From Cellulomonas sp. JH27-2 (GTDB taxonomy: Bacteria; Actinomycetota; Actinomycetes; Actinomycetales; Cellulomonadaceae): DNA of 64,000 bases. The position numbers and the translations under genes were made by a program. Below are positions 27,808 through 38,856 of this stretch, one piece after another. Each line of letters opens with the position of its first letter. Position 1 is the stretch's first letter. Location: assembly GCF_014837175.1 (NCBI RefSeq), contig NZ_JACYFR010000004.1:287437-351436 (forward strand). The letters are read 5' to 3'. The notes beneath the pieces were generated by a model. The model was given only the letters and a program-made list of their open reading frames with translations, was not told the DNA's origin and did not search any database.

Positions 27808-29931
27808 GTGGTCGACGACACGATGCCCGACGAGGCCCTGCTGCGGCTGGCCGCCGCGTACGGCGTCGCGCCCGACCACTGGGGCTTCCACGGGGAGCTC
27901 AAGAAGGCCAGCGCGGCGACGCTGACGGGCGTGCTGAAGGCCATGGGGGTCGACGCGTCGTCGCCCGAGCGGATCGAGCTGGCCCTCGCCCACGTGGAGG
28001 ACACCCCGTGGCGGCGCGTCCTGCCGCCCACGGTCGTCGTGCGGGAGGGCGGCAGCGTGCACGTCCCCGTCCACGTCACCGACGGTGACCCCGTGACACT
28101 GACCATCGAGCTGGACCCCGAGAGCGGGGGAGGTCGGCGCGAGGTCGAGCAGACCGACGTCTACGTCGAGCCGCGGACGGTCGACGGCCGCAGGATCGGG
28201 CGCGCGACGTTCGCACTGCCGCCCGACCTGCCGCTGGGCTGGCACGAGCTGTACGCGGAGGGGCCCAGTGCGCGGGCGCGCTCGGTGCTCGTCGTGACGC
28301 CGGAGAAGCTCGCGCTGCCGGCCGCCTTGGACGGCGGCCGGCTGTGGGGGCTCATGGCGCAGCTGTACTCCGTGCGCTCGCGGCGCTCCTGGGGCGTCGG
28401 CGACCTCGTCGACCTCGCGGACCTCGGCGTCCTGGCCGGCGAGCTGGACGCCGACTTCCTGCTCATCAACCCGCTGCACGCCGCCGAGCCGGTGGCTCCG
28501 ATGGCGCCCTCGCCGTACCTGCCGACGACCCGGCGGTTCGTCAACCCGCTGTACGTCCGCCCGGAGGCGGTCCCCGAGGCCGCCTACCTGGCGGCGGCGG
28601 ACCGCACGCTCGTCGACTGGGCCGCCGAGCCCGTCGCGGCGCTCTCGGGCGACCCGGGACCGATCGACCGCGACGTGGTCTGGGAGGCCAAGCGCTCGGC
28701 GCTCGAGGTGGTGTTCGCGGTCCCGCTGAGCGCCGCCCGCAGGTCCGAGCTCGACGCGTTCGTCGCCGAGCAGGGGGCAGGGCTGGACACGTTCGCGCTG
28801 TGGAGCGCGCTGGCCGAGGAGTACGGGTCGGAGTCGATCCCCGCCCACCTGCAGGACCCGTCGTCGGACGCCGTCGCGGCCGAGCGCGACCGCCTGGCGG
28901 AGCGCGTCGAGTTCTTCACCTGGTTGCAGTGGGTGGCCGACGAGCAGCTCGCCGCCGCCCAGCGCTCGGCGCTCGAGCACGGGATGGCGCTCGGGATCAT
29001 GCACGACCTCGCGGTCGGCGTGCACCCCGTCGGCGCGGACGTCTGGGCGCTCGGCGACGTGCTGGTGCGCGGCGCGACCGTGGGGGCGCCGCCGGACATG
29101 TACAACCAGCAGGGGCAGAACTGGTCGCAGCCGCCGTGGCACCCCACCGAGCTGGCCCGCGCGGGCTACCGGCCGTACCGCGACATGCTGCGCACCGTCC
29201 TGCGGCACGCGGGCGCCATCCGGATCGACCACGTCATCGGGTTGTTCCGGCTGTGGTGGGTGCCGCAGGGCGCCGGGGCCGACGAGGGCGCCTACGTGCG
29301 CTACGACCACGAGGCGCTCATCGGCATCCTGGCGCTCGAGGCGCAGCGGGCGGGGGCCGTCGTCATCGGCGAGGACCTGGGCGTCGTCGAACCGTGGGTG
29401 CGTGACTACCTCACGACGCGCGGCATCCTGGGCACGTCCGTGCTGTGGTTCGAGAAGACCGAGGGCGGCGACCCGCTGCCGCCGCAGGACTACCGCGAGC
29501 TGGTGCTCGCCACCGTCACGACCCACGACCTGCCCCCGACGGCGGGCTACCTGGCCGGCGAGCACGTCGCGATCCGCCAGCGGCTCGGCCTGCTCACCGA
29601 GCCGGTCGCGGTGGTGCGTGCCGCGGCCGAGAAGGAGCGTGACCGCATGCTGCGCGCCCTGCACGACCGGGGCCTGATCAGCGGCGACCCGTCCGAGCGC
29701 GAGATCGTCGAGGGCATGCACCGCTACGTCATGGCGACGCCGTCGGTGCTGATCGGCGTCGCGCTGACCGACGCGGTGGGGGAGCGACGCGCCCAGAACC
29801 AGCCGGGCACGGACCAGGAGTACCCCAACTGGAAGGTCCCGCTCGCGGACTCGTCGGGCCAGCTGGTGCTCACCGACGACCTGTTCACCAACGCCCGCCT
29901 GCGCTCGCTGGCCGCCGTCCTCAACGCGTGA
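27808..29931 (+). CDS. malQ: 4-alpha-glucanotransferase (amylomaltase)
   Basis: The product is 707 residues from GTG 27808; ATG 27823 is a weaker alternative. This is the long actinobacterial MalQ with an N-terminal extension of about 150 residues. GH77 signatures follow: RSRRSWGVGDLVDLADLG, LLINPLHA, SPYLPTTRRFVNPLYV, GIMHDLAVGVHPVGADVW with the nucleophile Asp, IRIDHVIGLFRLWW, VIGEDLGVVEP with the acid/base Glu, and TTHDLPPTAGY. It transfers maltodextrin segments between chains in glycogen or maltose metabolism in the cytosol. Its stop overlaps the next gene by GTGA. Confidence 0.95.
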   Translation: MVDDTMPDEALLRLAAAYGVAPDHWGFHGELKKASAATLTGVLKAMGVDASSPERIELALAHVEDTPWRRVLPPTVVVREGGSVHVPVHVTDGDPVTLTIELDPESGGGRREVEQTDVYVEPRTVDGRRIGRATFALPPDLPLGWHELYAEGPSARARSVLVVTPEKLALPAALDGGRLWGLMAQLYSVRSRRSWGVGDLVDLADLGVLAGELDADFLLINPLHAAEPVAPMAPSPYLPTTRRFVNPLYVRPEAVPEAAYLAAADRTLVDWAAEPVAALSGDPGPIDRDVVWEAKRSALEVVFAVPLSAARRSELDAFVAEQGAGLDTFALWSALAEEYGSESIPAHLQDPSSDAVAAERDRLAERVEFFTWLQWVADEQLAAAQRSALEHGMALGIMHDLAVGVHPVGADVWALGDVLVRGATVGAPPDMYNQQGQNWSQPPWHPTELARAGYRPYRDMLRTVLRHAGAIRIDHVIGLFRLWWVPQGAGADEGAYVRYDHEALIGILALEAQRAGAVVIGEDLGVVEPWVRDYLTTRGILGTSVLWFEKTEGGDPLPPQDYRELVLATVTTHDLPPTAGYLAGEHVAIRQRLGLLTEPVAVVRAAAEKERDRMLRALHDRGLISGDPSEREIVEGMHRYVMATPSVLIGVALTDAVGERRAQNQPGTDQEYPNWKVPLADSSGQLVLTDDLFTNARLRSLAAVLNA

Positions 29932-30464
29932 GCGCGCCCCGGCGCATCCGCGTCGTCGGCAACAGCGGCGCGGGCAAGACGACGTTCGCGCGTGCGCTGG
30001 CCGCGCGGATGGGCGTGCCACACCTGGAGCTCGACGCCGTGTTCTGGTCGTCGGACTGGGTCAAGCGGGACGTCGACGAGGCGTTGGGCCTGGTCAGGGA
30101 CTTCCGCGAGTCGGCGGCAGCGTCCCGCGGGTGGGTCGTCGACGGCAACTGGGCCAGCGCGCTGGGCGACGCGCTCGACGACGTCGAGGCGTGGGTGTGG
30201 CTCGACTACGGCCGCCGCGTCACCATGCCCCGCGTGCTGCGCCGGACACTGTGGCGCGGCGCGACGCGCGCCGAGCTGTGGCACGGCAACCGCGAGGACC
30301 TGCGCAACCTGCTCAGCCGGGACCCGCACCGCAACGTGGTGCTGTGGTCGTGGACGGCGCACTCGGCGACGCGCGAGCGCTACACCCAGCTTGCCCGCAC
30401 GTCCCGCGTCATCCGCCTGCGCACCCCACGCCAGGCCCGCCGCTGGATCGAGTCCATTCGTTGA
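29928..30464 (+). CDS. P-loop kinase-like protein (FlaR/topology-modulation type)
   Basis: The product is 178 residues. GTG at 29928 overlaps the malQ stop. RIRVVGNSGAGKTTFARALA is a Walker A at about residues 7-26. It is followed by LELDAVFWSSDW, WVVDGNWA, a lid-like Arg-rich stretch (RVLRRTLWRGATRAEL) and WSWTAHSATRERY. This set matches the small adenylate-kinase-like proteins annotated as DNA topology modulation FlaR. Their true substrate is unclear, so only a nucleotide-binding kinase call is safe. Coupling to malQ probably reflects shared transcription rather than shared function. Confidence 0.8.
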   Translation: MSAPRRIRVVGNSGAGKTTFARALAARMGVPHLELDAVFWSSDWVKRDVDEALGLVRDFRESAAASRGWVVDGNWASALGDALDDVEAWVWLDYGRRVTMPRVLRRTLWRGATRAELWHGNREDLRNLLSRDPHRNVVLWSWTAHSATRERYTQLARTSRVIRLRTPRQARRWIESIR

Positions 30465-30469
30465 TCGAG

Positions 30470-30604
30470 CCTCGAACCAGCGATCCTTGGCGCTTCGAGC
30501 GGCCTTGACGCCCAAGATCGCAGGTTCGGCAGGCACGACTCGTCGAACCTGCCATGAGTGGGCGTTCGCGGGGAGATGGCGCCCACGATGGCAGGTTCGA
30601 CGAG
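30470..30604. repeat. Four alternating copies of a 25-bp inverted unit
   Basis: A unit like TCGAACCTGC(C/G)AT...TGGGCG occurs four times. It is on plus near 30470-30493, on minus near 30507-30531, on plus at 30539-30564 and on minus at 30580-30604. The last two are nearly identical complements; the first two are diverged. The arrangement recalls REP/BIME-type clusters between convergent genes. Confidence 0.6.
30539..30604 (+). terminator. Strong bidirectional hairpin between convergent genes
   Basis: A 17-bp perfect stem (30539-30555 with 30588-30604) is extended by an inner 7-bp stem GTGGGCG/CGCCCAC (30558-30564 with 30580-30586) around a 15-base loop. It sits between the stop of the P-loop kinase gene and the stop of pepN. 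Confidence 0.75.
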
Positions 30605-30616
30605 AAGCCGGGCCGG

Positions 30617-33211
<2,595 letters not shown>

Positions 33212-33402
33212 GCGGGTTCTCCTTGAGGCTGCGGGATCGTGGCTGGTGGCCGCCGTCGATCATGTCACGCGCGGCCGACAGGCTCACGACGAATGTCGGG
33301 CAGCCGCTGCGTCCGACAGGTGAGCGCGTGCCTGCTCGATGTGCGTTCGCGGCCTTCGTCGGGCGAGACTGCAGGCGTACCCGAGACCTGGAGGACACCG
33401 CC

Positions 33403-34017
33403 GTGCCGCAGAACGCCACCCCCGTCGTCGACTTCTGGTTCGACCCCGCCTGCCCGTGGGCCTGGATGACCTCGCGCTGGATGGACGAGGTCGCCGCGCA
33501 GCGCGACGTCGACGTCCGTTGGCACGTGATGAGCCTGGCGGTGCTGAACGAGGGGCGCGACGACCTCCCCGAGCGGTACCGCGAGCTCATGACGTCGGCC
33601 TGGGCCGCGGTGCGCGTCGTCATCGCCGCGCAGCGCGACCACGGCGACGGCGTCGTCAAGCCCCTGTACGACGCGTTGGGCACGCGGATCCACCCGGGCG
33701 GTCGGTCGGACAACGAGGCGATCATCGCGGAGGCGCTGGCTGAGGTGGGCCTGCCCGCCGAGCTCGCCGCGGTCGCCGGCACGACCGACGTCGACGACCT
33801 GCTGCGCGCCTCGCACACCGAGGGCATCTCGCTGGTCGGCACCGACGTCGGCACGCCCGTCGTCGCGATCGACGGCGTCGGCTACTTCGGCCCCGTCGTC
33901 ACGCCCGCACCCACCGGCGACGCGGCGCTCGCGCTGTTCGACGGCCTCGTCGCGATGACCAAGGTGCCGGGCTTCTACGAGCTCAAGCGCAGCCGCACGG
34001 CGGGACCGCAGTTCTGA
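33403..34017 (+). CDS. DsbA-fold oxidoreductase of the mycothiol-dependent Rv2466c type
   Basis: The product is 204 residues. GTG at 33403 follows GGAGGACACCGCC and begins directly at the fold. It has DFWFDPACPWAWMTSRWMDE, then WHVMSLAVLNEGRDDLPE, GTRIHPGGRSDN, VGTPVVAIDGVGYFGPV and the C-terminal FYELKRSRTAGPQF. All are close to mycobacterial Rv2466c, a thioredoxin-fold enzyme that uses mycothiol. As I recall, Rv2466c has CPWC; here the motif is CPWA, so only the first Cys is present, as in other actinobacterial members. It acts in cytosolic redox chemistry; the substrate is unknown. Confidence 0.88.
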   Translation: MPQNATPVVDFWFDPACPWAWMTSRWMDEVAAQRDVDVRWHVMSLAVLNEGRDDLPERYRELMTSAWAAVRVVIAAQRDHGDGVVKPLYDALGTRIHPGGRSDNEAIIAEALAEVGLPAELAAVAGTTDVDDLLRASHTEGISLVGTDVGTPVVAIDGVGYFGPVVTPAPTGDAALALFDGLVAMTKVPGFYELKRSRTAGPQF

Positions 34018-34127
34018 CCCCACAGCGCATCTGACCTCGCTGCGCATCTGACCTGCCGGTTTGGAAGGTCCGGTTCCTCCCGTGTCATCCTGGCGGCGGA
34101 ACCTGACCCCGGACGCCCTGGAGCATC

Positions 34128-34643
34128 ATGACCGCGACGCCCCGCGCGATCCGTACCTGGGCGATCGTCGACGCCGTGCTGATCGTGATCCTGGTCATCG
34201 TCGCCCTGACGACGGCGGGCGGCGGTGGCTCGGGCGACGAGGCGCGCCCGAGCGCCTCCGCGTCGTCGTCGGCGTCGTCCTCGGCGGCGGCGTCGACCGG
34301 GGCCACGGCATTCAAGCTGCCCAGCGGCAACATCGCGTGCGCGATGTCCGACGACGGCGTGACCTGCACGATCGCCAGCATCACGTACGACCCGCCGGCG
34401 GTGGCCGGCTGCGACGGGAAGACGGGGCACGTGATCGTGCTCAACGACGACGGCGTCTCGTTCCCGTGCGAGACGGGCCCCGCGCCGACCGTCGCAGGTG
34501 ACGACGTGACGACCCTCGAGTACGGCAAGACGGCGACGACCGGCGACTACACCTGCACGAGCGCGACCGACGGCGTCACGTGCGTCGACGGTGACGGCAC
34601 GGGGTTCCAGCTCGCCCGCGCCAAGTGGTCGAAGGTGGGTTGA
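34128..34643 (+). CDS. Membrane-anchored or secreted DUF6636-like protein
   Basis: The product is 171 residues. A single N-terminal hydrophobic span (IVDAVLIVILVIVALTTAGG) is followed by a Ser/Ala-rich linker. A domain with six Cys comes next: FKLPSGNIACAM, VTCTI, VAGCDG, FPCETG, DYTCTS and VTCVDG. The SGNIxC start, spaced Cys and a C-terminal LEYGK strand resemble the DUF6636 family of exported actinobacterial proteins. The six Cys could form three disulphides outside the membrane. Function unknown. It is followed by short tandem repeats and a hairpin before the convergent M13 peptidase. Confidence 0.72.
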   Translation: MTATPRAIRTWAIVDAVLIVILVIVALTTAGGGGSGDEARPSASASSSASSSAAASTGATAFKLPSGNIACAMSDDGVTCTIASITYDPPAVAGCDGKTGHVIVLNDDGVSFPCETGPAPTVAGDDVTTLEYGKTATTGDYTCTSATDGVTCVDGDGTGFQLARAKWSKVG

Positions 34644-34676
34644 CCGGGCGACTTGACCGGGCGACTTGACCGGGCG
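34641..34676 (+). repeat. Tandem 13-bp repeat, almost three copies
   Basis: TGACCGGGCGACT is repeated from 34641 to 34666, with a third partial copy to 34676. The first copy includes the TGA stop of the preceding gene. Confidence 0.75.
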
Positions 34677-34678
34677 GA

Positions 34679-34708
34679 CCCGGGCCGCGCCTCCCGGCAC
34701 GGCCCGGG
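34679..34708 (+). terminator. 9-bp GC hairpin between convergent genes
   Basis: CCCGGGCCG (34679-34687) pairs with CGGCCCGGG (34700-34708) over a 12-base loop, just before the stop of the convergent M13 peptidase gene. Confidence 0.6.
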
Positions 34709-34715
34709 CGTGCGT

Positions 34716-36683
34716 TCACCAGATGCGGACGCGCTGCTCCGGCTCGAGGTACAGGGCGTCGCCGGGCTGCACGTCGTACGCCGAGTAGAACTCGTCGATG
34801 TTGCGCACGACGCCGTTGCAGCGGAACTCGTTGGGCGAGTGCGGGTCCGTCGCGAGGCGGCGGACGACCTCCTCGTCGCGCCCCTTCGACTCCCAGACCT
34901 GCGCCCAGCCCAGCAGCACGCGCTGCACACCGGTCAGCCCGTCGACCACCGGCGCCTCGTCGAGCGGGCGACCGAGCGCGATGCGGTAGGCCTTGATCGC
35001 GATCGACAGGCCACCCAGGTCGCCGATGTTCTCGCCGATCGTCAGCGCGCCGTTGACGTGCTGCGACCCACCGAGCTGGGCGGGGGAGAACTCGTCGTAC
35101 TGCGCGATGAGGGCCGACGTGCGCTTCTCGAACTCCTCGCGGTCCTGGGCCGTCCACCAGTCCTCGAGGCGGCCCGCGCCGTCGTACTTCGACCCCTGGT
35201 CGTCGAACCCGTGGCCGATCTCGTGGCCGATCACGGCGCCGATGCCGCCGTAGTTGACGGCGTCGTCGGCGTCCGCGTCGAAGAACGGCGGCTGCAGGAT
35301 CGCGGCCGGGAAGACGATCTCGTTCATGCCCGGGTTGTAGTACGCGTTGACCGTCTGCGGGGTCATGAACCACTCGTCGCGGTCGATCGGCCTGCCGATC
35401 TTCGCCAGCTCGCGGTCCTGCTCGAACGCGGACGCGCGCCGCACGTTGCCGACCAGGTCGTCGGGCGTGACCTCGAGCGCGTCGTAGTCGCGCCAGCGCA
35501 CCGGGTAGCCGATCTTCGGAGTGAACGCGTCGAGCTTGGCCAGCGCCTTCTCCCGCGTCTGCGCGCCCATCCACTCGAGCCCGGTGATGGACTCGCGGTA
35601 CGCCTCCACCAGGTGCGCGACGAGCTCGTCCATCCGCTCCTTGTGCGACGGCGGGAAGTGCCGCTCCACGTAGACCTTGCCGACGGCCTCGCCCAGCACG
35701 CCCTGCACCAGCGACACGCCGCGCTTCCAGCGGTCGCGCAGCTCCTGCGCGCCGGTGAGCGTGCGGCCGTAGAAGTCGAAGTTCGCCTCGACGAGCTCGT
35801 CGGTCAGGTACGGCGCGCGGTCGCTGACGACGTGGAACGTCAGCCACGCCTTCCAGTCCTCGAGGGTTTCCGACTGCCAGAGCGCCGCGAAGGCCTCGGC
35901 GAACGAGGGCTCGCGCACGACGAGCTGGTCGAGCGACCCGGCGGGCGCCCCCAGCGCCAGTGCCCACGAGTTCCAGTCGAAGCCGGGCGCGGCGACGGCC
36001 AGCGCGGCCAGGCTCGTCGGGTTGTACGTCAGGTCCGCGTCGCGGTCCTTGACGACGTCCCAGTGCGCGGCGGCGAGCTTGGTCTCGAGCGCGACGACGC
36101 GCCCCGCGGCCTCGTCGGCCGCAGCCTCGTCGAGCACGCCCGCGAGCGTGAGCATGCGCGCCACGTGCGGCCGGTACGCCGCCAGCACGGCCGCGTACTG
36201 CTCGTCGCGGTAGTACGACTCGTCAGGCAGACCGAGGCCGGACTGGTGCAGGTAGACGACGTACGTCTCCGGGTCCTTCGCGTCGTTGTCCACCCAGAAC
36301 GAGACCGCGCCGCCGGCGCCCGTGCGCTGAAGCGCGCCGAGCGCACCCGTCAGCTCGGCCTGCGTGGTCGCCGACTCGACCAGGCCCAGGTCGAGCGCGA
36401 GCGGGGCCGTGCCGGCGGCCGCCACGGCACCGGTCTCCATGAAGCTCGCGTACAGCGCGCCGATCTTGGCCTCGACGCCGTCCGTGGCGTCGGAGGACTC
36501 GGTGATGATGTCGCGGACCTGCTCCTCCGCCTGGTCGTGCAGGGCGCGGAACGAGCCGTCCATGGCGCGGTCCGCGGGGATCTCGTGGGAGTCGATCCAC
36601 CGGCCGTTGACGTGTCGGTACAGGTCGTCCTGCGGGCGGGTGTCGGGGTCGAGGGCGTTGAGGTCGATGCCGCTTCGGGTCAT
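34716..36683 (-). CDS. M13-family zinc endopeptidase (PepO/neprilysin-like)
   Basis: The product is 655 residues from ATG 36683, which gives MTRSGIDLNALDPDTRPQDD followed by the family start YRHVNGRWIDSHEIP. An earlier in-frame ATG has no family likeness. Signatures are NAYYNPGMNEIVFPAAILQP, the zinc site HEIGH at 487-491 in VIGHEIGHGFDDQGSKYD, GENIGDLGGLSIA with the third ligand Glu, and the C-terminal VRIW. No signal peptide or membrane span is seen, so it is probably cytosolic, as for many actinobacterial members. It cuts peptides of moderate size. Only 82 bases separate it from the divergent rpiB. Confidence 0.94.
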   Translation of the reverse strand: MTRSGIDLNALDPDTRPQDDLYRHVNGRWIDSHEIPADRAMDGSFRALHDQAEEQVRDIITESSDATDGVEAKIGALYASFMETGAVAAAGTAPLALDLGLVESATTQAELTGALGALQRTGAGGAVSFWVDNDAKDPETYVVYLHQSGLGLPDESYYRDEQYAAVLAAYRPHVARMLTLAGVLDEAAADEAAGRVVALETKLAAAHWDVVKDRDADLTYNPTSLAALAVAAPGFDWNSWALALGAPAGSLDQLVVREPSFAEAFAALWQSETLEDWKAWLTFHVVSDRAPYLTDELVEANFDFYGRTLTGAQELRDRWKRGVSLVQGVLGEAVGKVYVERHFPPSHKERMDELVAHLVEAYRESITGLEWMGAQTREKALAKLDAFTPKIGYPVRWRDYDALEVTPDDLVGNVRRASAFEQDRELAKIGRPIDRDEWFMTPQTVNAYYNPGMNEIVFPAAILQPPFFDADADDAVNYGGIGAVIGHEIGHGFDDQGSKYDGAGRLEDWWTAQDREEFEKRTSALIAQYDEFSPAQLGGSQHVNGALTIGENIGDLGGLSIAIKAYRIALGRPLDEAPVVDGLTGVQRVLLGWAQVWESKGRDEEVVRRLATDPHSPNEFRCNGVVRNIDEFYSAYDVQPGDALYLEPEQRVRIW

Positions 36684-36765
36684 GGAGTACACCCTACGGA
36701 CGCCCGCCGACAGCACACGGTGGAACCGCGCGCAGTCGCCCCTCGACCTGCGGCAAGATGGGCAC

Positions 36766-37215
<450 letters not shown>

Positions 37216-37216
37216 C

Positions 37217-38482
37217 TCAGAACACCCAGCTGCAGACCGGGGCGACGGGCCAGCCGAACGCGGTCGCGGCGGCATTGGCGGCGCTCGGTGTCCGTTCGAC
37301 GACGAGGCCGGCCGCGGTGAGCGCGGCCAGCGAGCGGCCGCCCAGGTAGGCGGCGCCCAGCTCGCGGACGTCGAGCGTGAGGTCGGCTTCGTCGTCCGTC
37401 GGGGTGACCTGCGCGGGGTACGAGCCGTCGACGGCGTCGCCGGTCGTCAGTCGCCAGCGCCGGGCGTTCGACGGCAGGAGTGCGTCGGTCACGTCGAGGA
37501 CGACGTCGATCGGCGTCGCGTACCGGCGCTGCGACAGGGCCGCGGGCACGTCGAGGAGCCGGACCCACATGTTGTCGGACACCCGCGGCGTCGTGGCACG
37601 CACGTCGAGGAGGAGCTGCAGCAGCGCGTCGTCGGGCGCGAGCTGGCCCGACGTGATCTCGCTGGTCAGGTCCAGGTCGAGCAGGAACGTCCACAGCCGG
37701 TGCGTCGCGGCCGCGTCCACGGCAACGGACTCCCGCAGCGCGACCGTGTAGCGCGGGCCGGCGTCCGCCCAGACGTCCTTGCGGCGCAGCAGGGCGTAGC
37801 CGCGCGCCTCGCCCGAGGCGTCGTGCACGGTCGCGATGCGCATCGGCTCGCCGCCGTCGCGCCACGCGGGCGGGTCGACGACGGGCCGCATGCGCAGCTT
37901 GTCGCTGTCGCGCGTGATCCAGCCCGGTCGGCCGGCGCCGGCGGCGCGGTGCAGCCGGGCGACGAGCTCCTCGTGGCGCTCGCGGTCGAGCGTGTCGATG
38001 CGTACCGTGATGTCGGCGGACCCAGGCACGTCCCGCAGCGCGGCGCGTCGGGGGAGCGTCAGACGCAGGTTCTGCGCGGCGCAGCCATACCCGAACCGCC
38101 CGTAGATGGCGGGCTCCGACGCCGTCAGGGCGGAGACGACCTCGCCGCGTGCGAGCGATCGCTCGAAGTGGTCGGCGATCATCGCGCTCAGCAGCCCGCG
38201 CCGACGTTCGTCGGGCCGCACGCACACCCACGTCAGACCGGAGCACGCCACCGAACCGCCGGGCGTGGGCAGCGTGAACTGGTACGACGCGTGTACGGCC
38301 GCCAGCCGGCCGTCGGGTCGCTCGACGGCCCTGGCCCGGTCCCACTCGAAGGGGAGCGGGAGCAGCGCTCGCGTCTCGGGCGCGGTCGTCATGGCGAACG
38401 CGAGCTCGTCGACCTCCTCGAGCTCACCGCCGCGCGACTCGGGGACAGGTGCCAGGCGATAACCGTCGGGGAGAGTGCTCAT
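37217..38482 (-). CDS. Eis-type GNAT N-acetyltransferase
   Basis: The product is 421 residues from ATG 38482. The N-terminal GNAT domain has SGLTWVCVRPDERRRGLLSAM (acetyl-CoA pyrophosphate loop around VRPDERRRGL) and SEPAIYGRFGYGCAAQNL. A second, degenerate GNAT domain and an SCP2-like C-terminal domain follow. The protein ends in PVCSWVF, where the terminal carboxylate acts as catalytic base in this family. Mycobacterial Eis acetylates aminoglycosides and other amines; the natural substrate here is unknown. Cytosolic hexamer expected from family. Confidence 0.9.
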   Translation of the reverse strand: MSTLPDGYRLAPVPESRGGELEEVDELAFAMTTAPETRALLPLPFEWDRARAVERPDGRLAAVHASYQFTLPTPGGSVACSGLTWVCVRPDERRRGLLSAMIADHFERSLARGEVVSALTASEPAIYGRFGYGCAAQNLRLTLPRRAALRDVPGSADITVRIDTLDRERHEELVARLHRAAGAGRPGWITRDSDKLRMRPVVDPPAWRDGGEPMRIATVHDASGEARGYALLRRKDVWADAGPRYTVALRESVAVDAAATHRLWTFLLDLDLTSEITSGQLAPDDALLQLLLDVRATTPRVSDNMWVRLLDVPAALSQRRYATPIDVVLDVTDALLPSNARRWRLTTGDAVDGSYPAQVTPTDDEADLTLDVRELGAAYLGGRSLAALTAAGLVVERTPSAANAAATAFGWPVAPVCSWVF

Positions 38483-38521
38483 GCGTTCATCGTGCCCGCG
38501 GCACAGGGCCGCGACCAGCCT

Positions 38522-38854
38522 TTACTCGTCGTCGGGGAACCAGATCGCGGCGCGCAGCCGGACGCGGCGGCCGTCGGTCGTCATCGGCGTCCGCTCGGCC
38601 ACCAGCTGCTCCAGCGCCCGGGCGAGGTGCCGCTCCGGGGGAGCGCCCGACGCGTTGACGACCCGCCACCAGGGCACGCCGCTGCCCGCCCGGGCCATCA
38701 CCTGACCGACCTGTCGCGGGCCGCCGCGAGCTGCCTCACCCCGCGCGACGAAGTCGTCGGACACCACCTCCGCGACGGTCCCGTACGTCATGGCCCGGCC
38801 CGTGGGGATCGCGGCGACGAGGTCGAGCACGGCCTCGACGTAGTCGTCGTCCAC
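38522..38854 (-). CDS. Alkyltransferase-like protein (ATL), non-catalytic MGMT relative
   Basis: The product is 110 residues from GTG 38854, starting VDDDYVEAVLDLVAAIPTGR and AMTYGTVAE. The site that in O6-methylguanine methyltransferases reads PCHRV is here PWWRVVNASG, so the acceptor Cys is replaced by Trp. The helix-turn-helix and the Arg finger region (GPRQVGQVMARAG) are kept. ATL proteins flip and bind alkylated guanine and hand the lesion to nucleotide excision repair without repairing it themselves. The start is 3 bases from the upstream LLM gene's stop, so they are probably cotranscribed. Confidence 0.9.
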   Translation of the reverse strand: MDDDYVEAVLDLVAAIPTGRAMTYGTVAEVVSDDFVARGEAARGGPRQVGQVMARAGSGVPWWRVVNASGAPPERHLARALEQLVAERTPMTTDGRRVRLRAAIWFPDDE

Positions 38855-38856
38855 CC

